Positions 1 through 13,760 of a stretch of 64,000 nt of DNA are shown here, one piece after another. A model generated the notes under the pieces. It was not told the DNA's origin. It saw only the letters and a list, made by a program, of their open reading frames with translations, and made no database searches. The stretch is from Acanthococcus lagerstroemiae (taxonomy: Eukaryota; Arthropoda; Insecta; Hemiptera; Eriococcidae). Where the stretch lies: the NCBI GenBank assembly GCA_031841125.1, contig CM063113.1, positions 62,303,211 through 62,367,210 on the forward strand, given 5' to 3'. The position numbers and the translations under genes are program-made. Numbering within the stretch: position 1 is the stretch's first letter; the number at the start of each line of letters is the position of its first letter.

Positions 1-3000
1 CCTCTATCCCTACAAATGATGAAATAATGACGCATTTTTTTTAGCACTTATTGAATGAAATGGTATAAGCAGCAGCACTGGAAAACATGCAATCAACGCA
101 TACGATTGCTTCACTCGCTGCCCTCGTGTTCGCGCACTGTTCATTGCGTACCTACTTTTCGCTCCTGTTACATAATCTACTATTACCGCCTACTTAGTTG
201 AATAAACATTAAACATAAAACCAAGAAAAATGTTGAATCAGGAAGTGGTACATTATATTTTTTATTATCTTAAAAAGTCAAACAAATGGCTTTCTTATCA
301 AACTCACTGTCGACATAGGGGTTTCTTGGGTCATTACTGCGAATATTTTGTCAAGTTCTTAAAATTCAGCTGCAACCCGGACCATAAAACAAAAATTTTA
401 TCTTCCAGGGGGCAGAGTTAATTTGATTTGAAAAATCAACTAACGTATCGAAGTACATCATAAGAAAGTATATGTCAATAAATGGGTCATTCTCCGAAAA
501 GTTGGCGATTTGGACTTTCAATTTGAATTTATTATTATTATTTTTTTTTTTTTTTGCTTTTCGGTCGACTTTCTCTTCTACGTGCCTAATGTTGACTCAC
601 TCCTGAGTCAAAATCTCAGTTTGGTCCACGTTTTGACGCTATAACACATAAAATTCCTAATAGCACACTAAGCCGAGGGAATGAAATTGTGTCAGTAAAA
701 GTGTAGTGATTCCACGGATAAAGTTGCCAAGGTTTGTAGATTCTCGCCGAGTAACCAAAACCTAGTCAGGGAAAAACCTATTTCATTACAAAATTAAAAT
801 GACAAAATTGGAGATTGTCGCTAGGAAATCAGAAGTTCAAAAGCCACACTATCACAATTTTCTATACAAAGCACGCGATTGCGACTTCTAAGAATTTCTC
901 AGGGAGAACGTAAAGGTCAGTTATGACTCTTCAATGTAATGTTCCACAAAATGTCAAGGTATTTAGCTCTTTCCACAACGAGAAGTACTAAGTGAAAACT
1001 TGTAACCTGTACAAAAATTTGATTTCTACATTCATTTTATTTCAACTTACATTGTACTCTATATTCTGGAACATGAAAACGTGCGAGCGCTTTCATGAGT
1101 TACTGCGGCATTCCGGACATCTTGAAAGCGATCTACCCAGCGACACCAGTTATCGCTATGCCCTTCTAATTCGATCAGTTCCAAAATGGTGATCTTCTGG
1201 TGCAGAAGAGGGGTTGCTATTACTTTGAGCACGACACATCAACTGAGAGTGAACAACTGTCCGCTTTACACCAACAAAATCGTAAACAACAGCGAGAATT
1301 AAGTGGAACAGTCACTCGGTCGGCCTTATCGAATATATAAGACTAAATTCTGAAATATTATCGCGCACTACTAGATAAGAGAAAAACATGCAACAGTAGT
1401 CAATTCCTGCAAGGACCGACATACAGCGCCTCTGGAAACTGCTCTGTACTGGTCCGAATATGTCCTGAAGCACCAAGAAGCGCCTCATTTACGATCACAC
1501 GCAGCCCTCAGCGTGCCACTGTACTAATATTTGTTGCTCATTGACAATCCTGATGTTGACATTTTAGGCGTCCAAAGTTACTAATTCAAAACCTTTTGGC
1601 CAGCTGTTGAGGAACGAGTTATAAGAGCAAATTGAAGCAAGACGCGGAGTATTCAAATATATCACTCGCATACTTTTGACTCCTATATCGTCCCGAGCTC
1701 TAAAACCGCCCACATGCTTATTATTTGAAGGAACGAGAAAAACAAAATTTTCGACGCGAAAAATACAAATACCTAGGTCTCTTAAAAATCGTTTACAATG
1801 GCTATAGGTAGCGCAGATAGATTTCTGGTGTCAGCAAGTACGTATATCAGCGCTACCAATGCATATCCACTAAATAGTAGATTTTGTCTGAAACACATTT
1901 TCTTGAAGGTTTTCGAATTAGGATGATGGGACGACGTGAGCACATGCGGTCATTTTATTGTAAGTTTGTATCAAGAAAGAATAATAATAAATAAATAAAA
2001 AAGCAACGACAAAATAGGTAGGTATACATTGTTTACTACAAAGTGTGCGAGACTTCTTCGAATTTGTACGCGATTGTTCCAAGTTGAAAGCTAATAAAAG
2101 CTCAAATAAGATTGATGTGACGGTGTGCTTTTTGCAAAGAAAATAATTCCGTGGAAATCCTGCAACAAAATAATGAAATATCAATGTCAAAATACATATC
2201 AGGAATACAACCGCTTTCATTTATTCTTATAACTGGCTCTACTTACCTATCGATGTTTGATGTCTATTCATTTCGGCACTTCCTGAAGCTGAACTTGAAA
2301 TAAAAGAAGCGAATAGGAATTTACGCCACTGCAGGGCCGTCGTGAACTCTAATAATAAGAATTCAATGAATTTGTTGAGCATATTCCAATACAGTTGGTT
2401 CAATCCATTAATTTAGGGACAGTAGACATGCACTCTGGAGAATCTCTCATGATAAACATTTTTGAATTTTGATCGAAACAGACCCCAAAGTTTTCTGTTA
2501 TCAAAAATATAAGTTACTCCCGAATTTTGCATACTTTTTGAATAATATTAACTATATTACTTCGGTCTTGAAATATAGGGTGAGTTTTTCGTCAGGAATT
2601 TTCATCCGACAAATTTACATGGAAAATGACACGAGACGATTATCATTAACAATCTCTGGAGGGAAAATTAAATTTTGAACATTTCCGGCTAAGTTTAAAT
2701 TGGATTTTTGAACAATTTTTAAAATTGAGACGTGTATGAAAACTCAATTTTTTAAAAATCCATTTTACATTTAAACACGTGTAATATTTGAAAATGAACT
2801 AACTTCCATTTCGAATTGTTTTCTTTTGTTGATTTCAAATCGGTACTTTATATTCCCCATTACCTAGCATTTCCTCAAAAATAATTTATGTTTGTAGAAA
2901 AGTTGTTTCGTGTGAGGAAGAAGACTCGCATCACAATTTCAAGGTCAACTTCAAAATTAGTTTAAGAAACTGATGATCTAGGAGCACTCGTTTCATTTTT

Positions 3001-3644
3001 GGATCAACAAAGTTTCAATTTTGTATCTTCTTACAGATCATTTTAAGTGCGCATCTTCTCGGTCAGTTTCATCCCATAACTAGCTGACCAACAACATACA
3101 ACAGCGTGTATGCGTTAAGCGGCATATTGACCAACGTTAATCCCGTGTAGCCTGTGATGAGTCAGTGATACATACTTTGGACTTTTTGGGAATTTCCTCG
3201 CGTCGTTCGCTAAATATTTTTTCCGGACATTTTGTCGAAGCTCTACAATCTGAGTATACCTTCAGGTGCAGTATCCGATGCCGGACGTTGACGATCGCGG
3301 TTTCTGACAGGTGATTTCCCTGAGCAGGGTTAGTCGGGGTAGGTTGCCGTTGCTTTCCCCGCGATTTCTTGCATTAGAATTTTCTTTCTCTGTGCCGAAG
3401 AGTGTGCAGCCGCAGTTCGCTTACTAGCCACGTTTTTTCACTACGCTAAGTAAGCTGTCCCCGACCTGCACAAGCACAGTACCGAATCTTTCTGATCTGG
3501 TGGTAACACGTCTTGTGAGTGTAATGCTTTGTTCAGTCAAACTGGCGGGGTTACAGGACACGTTATCTTTCCACTTAGATTGATACTCTGTAGTCGTTGT
3601 GTTCACTAGGACATTAGTGGGGGTATTCCGATATCACTAGCTTT

Positions 3645-3728
3645 TCTGGCGTTGGTGGGACGTGAACCCGAGACGCAAGGAAAAGCACTGCGAAGCGGAG
3701 AGTTTACCACTCAGCCAAACAGCGACTC
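3645..3728 (-). mobile_element. tRNA-derived SINE head (tRNA-like sequence with A and B boxes)
   Basis: On the minus strand TGGCTGAGTGG (complement of 3707-3717) matches a Pol III A box, and GGGTTCACGTCCC (complement of 3657-3669) matches a B box with a T-arm-like stem. The spacing of about 40 nt is tRNA-like. The acceptor ends do not pair convincingly and no clean anticodon arm is seen, so a SINE head or tRNA pseudogene is more likely than a working tRNA. Confidence 0.5.
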
Positions 3729-4621
3729 CGAGTATACCACGCCTTTACTTTAAATCTTAGAAAAACCGTAAACTCCGAAACCGCATCGTGGGAAACCCTC
3801 TTTATCACACGTTGTGAATTCAAAATTGACCGTCTTTCTAAGAATCAAAATAATGGCCGCCAAGTATAACTCGGGTTAATTATTTGTAAGGGTAAATTTC
3901 TGTCTAAATAGACACACCCCGTATAGGGTCGAGTTTTACGCGCTTGTCGCTTTCGCTTCCCTCCGCTTTCACTCGCTCGTATGCATGACTGGTTCGCATG
4001 CAGAATCTGCTGGAGGGCGAAAGACACATCCCTTGTACTAAGGTCCTCGTGCCTCGCGGTATTTAGTAAATTGATCACGGTGAGATCAATTTAACGGTGA
4101 TCGATTTGTAGCAATCTCGATGTTTTCGACAATGTCGTAGCATATTTTGTGGCGTTGGTGAGAAACGCCAATTTGGGGTAAGTTTTGCTCACTGAGTACC
4201 TACATATTTTGTTATGGCGCTTTGAACTGCATTTATATTTACGCTCGCTCGCTATACCTTTTCGCCGGCGGGGGTGTAGCTGACACCCCAGGCTCTCCAC
4301 TATGCAGGGTGAACGTTACCTTAGCCAAGTGACTATGTGAATGTGAATCCGGCAGGCCAGGCATTCGGTCGAGTCTCCGGACAGCATACTGAGCTTGCCG
4401 CATAGTTTCAAGACTGGCACTACCAGGGTACCTATAGGCATTCGTGCGGGCTCAGTATTGACCCCCTGGTATGTTGGTACTATAGTTTATGGTAACTGAA
4501 TTAGTAATACACTCTTCATATCAAATCGTAAAATTTCAACCACCCTGACTTATTATTTTTGCACAGCGAAATTCTACATACCCCTGTCTGCGTTTATAGT
4601 GTTTTTTCTAATTTCTTCCGT

Positions 4622-4626
4622 ACACA

Positions 4627-4681
<55 letters not shown>
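4622..4681. repeat. (CT)n(CA)n compound microsatellite
   Basis: About 18 CT units run into about nine CA units. Frames reading Ser-Leu or Thr-His here are artefacts of the repeat. Confidence 0.95.
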
Positions 4682-4684
<3 letters not shown>

Positions 4685-7399
4685 CTTTCTCTCATTTCAA
4701 TTTACTTTGCTCACATATTTAAAGCTCTTTCGGGTACTGAGAGTCAGGAAGGCAAACAAACTCCGAGGAATTCGGGTGAAATTAATTAAGACTTCAAAAA
4801 TATCCGTCAATCGTCGGTTTGTGATTCCATGAATAGCCATGAATCAGCCTTGCGAAGAGTTTTATCTGCCTCGGTTAATATCGCTCGTATTGACATCATC
4901 GGTGTTTTATTTATCGATTGGATTTGTAAGTCGTGGAGAATTCATTGCCGATATAATATCGAAGATACCGACAAGTTTTAGCGCCTTTAGTCGAAATTTA
5001 TGTCAGTGTTAGTGATAGAAAGACAGAAAGGGACTATGGGTTCGTAAAGAACAAAATACCAACTATGCGCCCGATCCTGATAAAAGTATTTCATTATCGC
5101 GTTCTTCTTTTTATATTTCATATAAATTACGCGAAGAATCCTTTTGTGCAATAATATTTAGAGTATAATTTTTTTTTAATTTCATCCCGTAAGCTACCCG
5201 GTCTAACGATTCGTAACAACCGAAATACGGTTGCAAAGAAACGCAAAAAAAAATCCATTGTACTTTTAGGCTTTTTGGCTCCCGAGATTATAACATTAAG
5301 ACCTCACGTTTATAACTCTTTCAATACATTTTTTAAGCCCCAACGGTAATATCACCGGTCATTGTTTACAGACTCTTTTTTTTCTGTATTTTTCTTTCTT
5401 CTTTTCATTTAGGTATGTATCATGGCGGAGTTTACAACTTCTGTATTTTCAACAGCGAGCGTGAATGGGAATGAAAAAAAGTACAAGTTTGGAAAGAAAA
5501 GAAATTTCCAGTGACACCCCAACGGTAGGTGGTTAGTTGGTTGGTTACCACTGTTTCGGTGAAATTAATGAGCGCGCATTAACAGCATTATATTCATTTC
5601 CCCCGTATCTTATGTTTATTTATAAATTTCATTTCGTGGGTTTCGTTTCTTTAATGCAGTCATATTTCTTTATCCTTTCCTCCGCTCGTCCCTTCTTCTT
5701 CGTCTTCGGCTATCTTCTTATTCCTGCTATTCTTTATAATTCGCAGTTCATTCGGCAAGTACCAATAGTGCCGTTGGTAACTTTTTAGAAAGCGTTCGCT
5801 TCCATCTTTGTGGCGAGTGGACCCGCGATCTTTACATTCGCGGTAAGTGTGATTACAAACGATGTCGCGCAATTTATTATTACCGAAGGTGTTAAGTGTA
5901 CGCGATACAGATACTCTCCCGTTGGCACTCGTAAGCATGTACACGAACACACTACCTTAGAAACATTAAGAAAACAAAAATATCCTAGCACTTGGACAAG
6001 AGGGGCAAAAACGATTAAATTCTCGGCATTCCGAATTTCCACTCCCAAGATCACTCCCTGAATTCGCAATTCTAATCGGCGTTTTCATCTGGTTAAATAG
6101 AGCAAACAGGTCCCAAACCAATTTGCACCAACTGAAAAACAATCGGTTTCGATACAATAGGATTTCCTATCAGTACACGCAAAGTTTATAGAAACTTAGT
6201 TTCTTAATAATGTAGACGTAGGTATAGGGCTTTTCTTTTCGCACTGAATTTCTCTCTTTCACGATTCAGACCACACGGATGGTTATTTTACACATCAACC
6301 AAACTATGCATCGAATTTTCAATAGAACATTCGCGATATATTGTCAATAAATCGATTAGGCACCATCGTACGTCAGAAAGAGTGAGGAGGGGAACGAGAG
6401 GAAGTCAATTTCAGAGGGAAAATTTCTGGCTTAAAGTACTTACTCGTACATTACTTAAGAAAAGTGTGGCAGCTGCTCTAGATTCACGATATCAAAATCA
6501 AATAATGATTTGTAAATTTGTTTAAATTCGAAGGTGCAATCGTTTTGGAACAAAAAGAGTAATTTTCTTTCTGGTAGTTATTTTCTGTTTTTATTATTGT
6601 TCAGAACATGTATTACATATTTAAAACGAAACTACTGTGTTCTGAACAGAAAAAATTTAAAAACAGAAGATTGGCATCCAAATTACTTCGTTGCTTTATT
6701 CAAAATCATCGGTAAACTGATGACCAGTATCTACACTGCATGCGAAATGCAACATCGATACATATGTCGATATGTCTATGGCTACCGAACACGTTTAGAC
6801 ATTCAGTCGACGCACAACAGGAGCGAGTAAAATATTCGGCAAGAGTCGTCCATTCTCGACGCCCGTTAACATTCGGTGTCGATCGGTCGGTTGATTAAAC
6901 GCGACATATTTTTCTTCAAGGGCAGCGAAAAGACATATCCGTGTAAAAAAAAAAAAAAGTATTTTATGTGAAATGGCCGATATTATGAAAACTGGGTCCA
7001 AGAACTAACTAACTAACTATCAGAATCGAGTGAAAGAGTGTGCTAAAAAACAAGGAAACAGGTGTCACGCAGTACACCCAGTCATTTGATTTTTTGATTT
7101 TTCTGACGCTTGGACACTTTCTTCCTAATAGCGTCCAAATAACAAATGAAAAAGAATACTTATTGGATTCTAGAGGAAAGGATTCAATCTCTCCTACGCA
7201 CTAATGTCTGAAGTCGGCTGCTCGACATTGAGGCTTCACAGAGGCCATTTTGCTGCCCGCGAGTTAGGCAATTAAGGTAGTAACGTGAATATCGAAAGAT
7301 GACTTTTGTGTCGACGAACAGAAAAAAAAAGCAAACTAGTCGGAGAGTCGCTATCTTGAGAAAGCCTTTCCGTTAACTCGATGCAAACATTTTCCCCGG

Positions 7400-8360
7400 A
7401 CAACCTTTAATTGGGTTGTGAAGAAAATTTTTCTCTAATTGAGCCTCACGTACCCTTTTCCGACTTTCAACCGTTTTAATTGAGACGTGCTCTCTGCGAC
7501 GGAATTAAAGTTTAATAATTACTTTTCCTTTTCCCGATTCGACGTACGTCTCCGGCAAATAGGAAGAATACGAAGGGGAAAGAAAGGGAAAAATCTTGCG
7601 AGGAGACAAAAACTGCTTTCCAAGTCGAGAAATTTGGACGATAGCACGAGCCAGCGAGAAGGGCTCGCGACCGAGTTAAAAAGAAACCCGGAATATTATA
7701 TACGCTTCGACAAATCCAATTCATTAAAAGTGGAAGCGAAATGAAGAAACATTCAAAGAAACATACCGACAATGAAGTGGAGGAAGAGGAGGGAGGAGAA
7801 GGACGACGACGACGACGAAAACGAACACGAAGACGTCTCGGCGGCGCGGCGGAAAATGCTTTTCGAACACCGTGTGTTTAACTCCTATGCAAACAGCCAG
7901 CGCCGCCGGAGTTGGAAACGCGAAACCCGTTTTCCATTTCGGCATAATACGCGGCGGTACCGGAGCTGCGGGCGGTCGGTAGGGGAGAAAAGTTTTGTAA
8001 ACAACAAAAGACAGCGTCGTATTTACTTTTCGGGGCAATTTTGAAGTTAAATGAGAATTATTTGTAGCATGAACGCGAATACAATAATACGTAGCGCGAA
8101 AGTAAATACACACGACGCTGGTATCCGTGTGCGTGTGTATCAGTCGTCGGTATAAAGCCGAGCGGTATTTCGGCATTTTGCGGCGGCTCGGCTGCTTCGA
8201 ACCGAACAAAAATACGAGTACGTTAGCCTTCGTAATTGGTAGCTACAAAGGCCGGCCGAAAATATAGAAAAAGCGGCGAGCGACTGTAGAAAGAACTCGA
8301 GGCCGCTAATTACTTTCGGGACTAATTTAGCAATTTCGCGATATACGTGTAATTAAAAAT
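7400..8360. promoter_or_regulatory. GC-rich block with clustered TAAT/AATTA sites, candidate regulatory region
   Basis: TAATTG or TAATTA cores occur near 7408, 7434, 7474, 7505-7518, 8235, 8309, 8322 and 8350, with CpG-rich sequence (about 7800-8300) between them. This resembles a homeodomain-bound control region or promoter. The open frames here are very Arg/Asp-rich and do not look like proteins. Inference only. Confidence 0.25.
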
Positions 8361-8526
8361 TTTTACGACACAGTAGATAGAGAGCTCGTGCCATTTGCTC
8401 GAACAGCGTCGCACTAACGCGATCTACAAGAATATTTTCTCATCGCGAGATTGCGAACTTTCGACGGCTGAAATGACATCAAAAGCGACCAAACAACGAG
8501 GGTTGTTCGATGCACCGAGTCAAATG

Positions 8527-8562
8527 ACTCTCTCTCTCTCACTCTCTCTCTCTCCCTCTCAA
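8527..8562. repeat. imperfect (TC)n microsatellite
   Basis: A run of TC/CT units with two interruptions. Confidence 0.9.
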
Positions 8563-10724
8563 CTCTTTCACGGCTGCCGGTGAAGCCATGCAAACGACAT
8601 AGAAGAAAAACTTGCACCCTCCTTCGGTACTATATTAGTATAAATGTTCTGTGTTTCTCGTTTTTCTTCACGCTTTCTCCAAATATCAAAATTAAAAGAG
8701 AAATAAGAAAATATTGACATTGCCAGTGTACTCGAGACGTGTCTATACACAAGGTCATTCCATCAGCTATAGACCAAAATACATAACATAATATGAGCGA
8801 AGATTCTCTGTTCCGTTGTACATCGGAGATGAATTGTATTTTCTATCAGTTTTTTTCAGTATACAGCGAAGTCTATACCTACTTTTAAGAATATCACTCT
8901 ATTCGACCGCTAAAGACTTAAAAGCGTTTATGTATAGATACTATAAAATAAGAAATTAGTTCGCATCCCCTTAATACCTATTTAATTAACGGACATTACA
9001 TTATGTACTTCCTTATCGAATAGCCCATACTTGAGTGAGTTACTTAACCTGTACATGTTGGAGTACTGCATATTTCGTAATACCGCCATCGCGAACACCT
9101 TTCCCACTCCGATATCTTCTGTTCTTTGTAGCGCGCTCCTTCTACCTTCTTGAAATGCTGACGATAAAGTTCACAGAAAAAACTTATTTAAGCGGTACAC
9201 GGTACACGGTACACACGTACGAATCTACGAGTACACCGGAATTCGTTTTACGCCGTCTACGTACTCGTATTTACGCCGATTCGCGTTCGCTGTTTTGCTA
9301 ATTTGGCGCGCGAGTTACCGACGATAGTACGCGATAAAACTAGCAACCCCGGTACCGACCGAGGATGTTAAAATTATGACGCTCCACATAACTGTTTAGT
9401 TCTAATTAATTTCATTCGTCTCCCTGCCCTGTTCGTCCACATTTGGCTCGAATTCGAGAGGTTTCGTAGTTCGTATACCACCGACTTTTAGGTAAATAAT
9501 TATTTTTAAAAAAATGGTCTACTACAACCGCGGATGGACAGTACGCGTTGAGGGTGAAGTTTGTCAAGTTTATACGTTCACGCGAGCTTTCGTCGTAACT
9601 CATTGTCGGATTCGAAAAGACGATACGAATTTATATCGGCGAAAACGCAGATGAGAAAATACGAGCGACTAAACAGTAAGTTATACAGAGGACCAGGGAG
9701 AATAAGTTTTCGTATTTCTTCTCCAACACGTGATACAGGATAAATGTGTGACGAGAGATACGAACAATACACATTAAGGTATATACATTAAGAGGGTCCC
9801 ACCAGAGTTCTAAGAGTTTCTATAAAATCAACGAATCCCGACGATACTACGTCTTCGTTGCAGCTCTCCTTTTTTCACTATTTAGTAAGAGGAAAAAACT
9901 TGGAATTTGAACGTATTTTGTCAGGTTTCTTCTAATTCTTACGAAGCATTCGTGAATAACTGACTGAGGCAATATAGGGGTACTTAGATTTCATTTTCGA
10001 GTCTACAATAGTAATCTGCAGCCAAATAATTCCAGACATTTTCTCGGCTTTTCAGAGGGATTTCTCTCTTGTATTAGTGAAATGTACTCGATGTACCCAA
10101 CCTAACTTCCCTGCAAACGGGTTCTGTACTTTCTCTCCGCTACTAGAACCAGGCCCGTTGCATAATCACTTTTTCAGGAGGAACGTAATTTGAGGCAAAA
10201 TTGCAAATTTCACGTCTAAAAGGCAAATAGAAAAGCTTTTCGCTTTTCTGCCAGAAGGAGTAAACTATTAGCCGAGGGAGGAACAACTGGATGCCTCGGA
10301 CGCTCAGGGTTCGCTTGAGCAGGACCGTTTTGCTATTTAATATAATGCCAGATGCTAGATTGATTGCGGACCATTTCGTATTGGTTTTTTATTCCGAGCA
10401 ATAGTTTCACAGAATGTGGGGGCAAAAATGCTAGGTAATTTACCCCTGTCGTTAAATCCCTCCTCCATATCCTTCAATATAGAAAGAAAGTATATAAAGC
10501 GCCAATTTTACAATTTTCCCCAGTAAACCTCTTTCATTTCATCTACAAAATTGATACTTATTACCTACCCCTCGCTCCCCGGAGAACTTTCGGTGTATTT
10601 ACGCTATTGGTAGTTTCTGCTATGATCTCGGCTATCAACATCATCAATTTTTTTCACTGCAACGCTTTCAGTGCAGCCACGTTCGCCCAATTTGCCAATT
10701 ATCAAATAAGCCCGGTAGTATCAC

Positions 10725-13700
10725 ATGTTGGTCATAGGCGTCACCTTCGCGTCAATCGGACTGGCCTGCTGGATCAAGGGCTGCTCCGTGCTGGATGGGA
10801 AGTCAGGGAGTATCACCTTTAAGCTGGATAAAGGAACTGAGGTCACTGCTCCAAAGAAGCTGGGAAGATTGGCGGTCAGGAAGCTCGATGCCAATCAATT
10901 AAAGGTAAGCTTCCTAACTCTCACCTGGGGAACGGGACAGTGTCGGGCAGAAGAAGAGAACAGCATGGAGGCTGTGGCCGCGAACGCTATCAGGACAGTT
11001 GCTGCGGTCTGCGACAGCGCTATGCCCAGAGTCAGTCCACCGCACAAGAGATCGCCCGTCCATTGGTGGACCGGGCTGTGGAAGGAGTGCAACCGACTTC
11101 GCCGTAGGTATCAACGAACGAGAAGGGACGGCGAAGCGGCGGCAACCACTTCACAGCAGTACCAGCAGGCTCGTCGTGCTCTCAAGCTAAGCCATACGGA
11201 AGGGCAAGAAGGCGACTTGGCAGAAGCTATGTCAAGAAGCGGACGACGACCCCTTCGGTAAGCTATACAAGGTGATCATGCGGAAAGCCGGAGGGCTGTC
11301 GGTGACGAGCCGAATGGAGCCGGGGGTGCTGCAACAGGTAATTCAAAAACTGTTCACCCAGCGTCTTCCGCTAACGGCGACATCCGTCGAGCTGCGAGAG
11401 GATTTCCCTCTGCTTAGTGTTGGAGAAGTGGACAGTGCGATCGGCCGGACCAGGACGAAGAAGAGGAAGGCGCCTGGTCCGGACATAATTCCCAACGTCG
11501 TTTGGGAAGTAGTCTACCGAGCAAACCCGTCCTTCCTGACCAAGTTTTTAATCGCGCGTTGCAAGAGAGAACATTTCCGAGTAGATAGAAGACGGCGCGG
11601 CTGGCACTGATCAAGAAGCCAGGAAAGCCAGATGGCCAGCCGTCCTCGTACCGGCCTATTTCCCTACTCGTCGGCAAGGTGTTTGAGCGTACCATCGTGG
11701 ATAGGCAGGAAGAGCCCTTTCGGAAGCGGAAAACGATTTCGAGCAGTCAGTACGGATTCAGAACTGGCCGCTCGACAACGGACGCTGCGCTGAAGTTGAA
11801 GAGTATGGCGGAGAAAGCGACCCGCGAACGGCAGTTCTGCGTGGCGGTCAGCCTCGACATCAAGAACGCATTGAACTCGATTCCGTATACACGTATTATG
11901 GAGGCAGTGGTACCTGGTTACCTGGTTACCTGGTGCACATCATGCGGAGTTATTTCGACGGCCGCCGAATAGAGACGGAAACGGCGGCTGGATTCGTCAC
12001 CAGGGAGATGACCTGAGGCGTTCCTTAGGGATCAGTTCTTGAACCTACCTTGTGAAACATCGCGTTCAACGGAATGCTGAGACTGGCACTACCACCAGGT
12101 GTCAAGCTGATCTGCTACGCTGACAACACGTAGCTAGTGGTGTGCCAAGCCGAGACGACAACAGAGGTCACGCGACAACTTAACCAGGCGTTGGAGATGC
12201 TGACCCACTGGATCGTGGCGGTAAGAAAGACCGAAGCAGTACTGTTCACGACGCGACGCAAGTACAGCCGATCCACCTTTGTCCTAAAAGGTCTGGAGAT
12301 TGGGCTCTGTACAGCCCTGAAGTAACTGGGGCTGTGGCTTGACGGGAAGTTGCATTTCCGAGAGCACTTCCGACGAGCAGCTGAGAAGGCGGATGTCCCG
12401 TCTGATGTCGAACCTAGGGGGGGGGGCTGAAGGAGAAGAAGAGAAAGATGTACGTCTTTGTCATCATGTCGGTCCTCCTACATGAGACACCATTATTTGC
12501 CGACGCCATCAAGATTCCCCACAGAAGAGCGGAGATGAAAAAGATTTAGCGAAAAGCCGCGATAAGGTGTGTCAGTGCGTGCCGTACTGTTTCTTCGAAG
12601 GCAGTAGGCGTACTAGCGTGTATACCGCCGATCGAACTCAAGGTCGGCGAACTAGCGGAGGTATACGGTGCGAAGAAGAGAGCGTAGACGAAACGGGAAG
12701 CACTTCGGGTCAAGCGAGTCATCTAGCAGGGCACGCTTCGGAAGTGGAAGGACGCGCTCGCCCATTCGACCAAGAGCGAGTGGACCCGAACGCTGATACG
12801 CAACCTCGATGTATGGACAGGCAGATTCCACGGGGAACTGAACTTCCACCTGACCCAAGTCCTGAGCGGCCACGGGTGCTTCAGCACGTACCTACACAAA
12901 ATGGCGATGGCGCCGAGCCCCGTGTGCGCGCACTGTAATCGAGGGGCGGAGGACACACCTTGGCACACCCTATTCGAGTGTGAGACTTGGGAGCAGAAGA
13001 GGCGCGGGACAGCAACAACGATCGGTCCCGGCGGCAGAAGCGACGAAGACGACGGCGTGATTAGCAGTCTCACGCCGGACACTCTGGTTCCGGAGATGAT
13101 GAAGAGCCAAAGCGGATGGAACCGGGTGTCGGCCTTTGTTTCGGCCATCATGAAGAGGAAGATGTACGAAGTGGTCGAGGCAGAGGGCCGACGAACACAG
13201 GACAACTCTGTACCACCCTAGAAAAGCCGCTGCGGATCCCCACCTGCCTGTGTCGACACACGTACCAAGACGAGGAGGTGAGTGGTGAGTGAAGAGGAAG
13301 CGCGTCCGGCTGTGAGTGACCTAAAATTTCCAGGCTAATATTTGGGGACCGCGAATCTCGGTCAGTACGGAACCCCATGGTGACCCTTGCAGGACGCGCG
13401 CACCGGAAGTGGCATGGCGAGATAGGGGCTCGGATCAGCTTCAGAGCGTCCCTCCGGCCACTGATGCGATACTCAAAAGGGTTGTTTCCAGGGCCGGGAG
13501 TACGGTATCTCAGGGGCCACTTTGGCATGCGTACATCGCCATACGTCTCATCACACTATCACATAGTGCTATGTGTAACATTACCGTGTAACTTAGGCTA
13601 CTTTCACCAACCATACTCGCACTTCAGGCATTGTATTTGAACTCCGCAGAATGTAAACAAAATTACTTATGAAAAATTTTCAATTTACATATTCGTGATT

Positions 13701-13727
13701 TTGGCAACGAACTGGCAGAATGGCCTC

Positions 13728-13756
<29 letters not shown>
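10725..13756 (+). mobile_element. degenerate R1-clade non-LTR retrotransposon, 5'-truncated pol remnant
   Basis: A plus-strand pol can be followed across several frames. A short stretch around 10790-10840 resembles the end of the endonuclease. The endonuclease-RT linker (about 10985-11260) has 'SPVHWWTGLWKECNRLRRRY' and 'QQARRALK'. RT fingers follow ('KAPGPDIIPNVVWE', then 'KPGKPDGQPSSYRPISLL' in a shifted frame) and the palm ('SSSQYGFRTGRSTTDA', 'AVSLDIKNALNSI'). The catalytic box at 12116-12127 reads YADN instead of YADD and a TAG follows two codons later. A Cys-Cys-His-Cys motif (12925-12990, 'CAHCNRGAED' then 'WHTLFEC') marks the C-terminal zinc knuckle of R1-type elements. At least four frameshifts and several stops show it is dead. 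ORF1 and most of the endonuclease are missing. The A-rich run at 13731-13756 may be the 3' tail. Its GC content is higher than the flanks. Confidence 0.85.
13731..13756 (+). repeat. poly(A) run, possible 3' tail of the R1-like element
   Basis: About 26 consecutive A residues, some 510 bp after the last recognisable pol codons. The intervening sequence would be the element's 3'UTR. Confidence 0.55.

Positions 13757-13760
<4 letters not shown>

Larger units (their letters stand above)
1..10600. other. intergenic or intronic stretch without a supported gene
   Basis: Only short, composition-driven frames are present. Beyond the SINE head, the microsatellites and the TAAT-rich block, I see nothing coding. 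It could be a long intron or the upstream region of a gene outside the window. Confidence 0.6.

Noticed and set aside
3645..3728. Functional tRNA gene
   Set aside because: A and B boxes are present, but the acceptor stem does not pair and no clear anticodon arm is seen.
4559..4832. Two overlapping frames reading Ser-Leu and Thr-His
   Set aside because: They are translations of the CT/CA microsatellite.
7724..8209. 161-codon minus-strand frame and overlapping plus-strand frame 7772-8044
   Set aside because: Both are driven by GAC/GAA repeats and CpG-rich sequence, giving poly-Val/Phe or poly-Asp/Arg without domains.
12567..13205. Plus- and minus-strand frames of 123 and 160 codons
   Set aside because: They are off-frame readings of the decayed R1-like pol.
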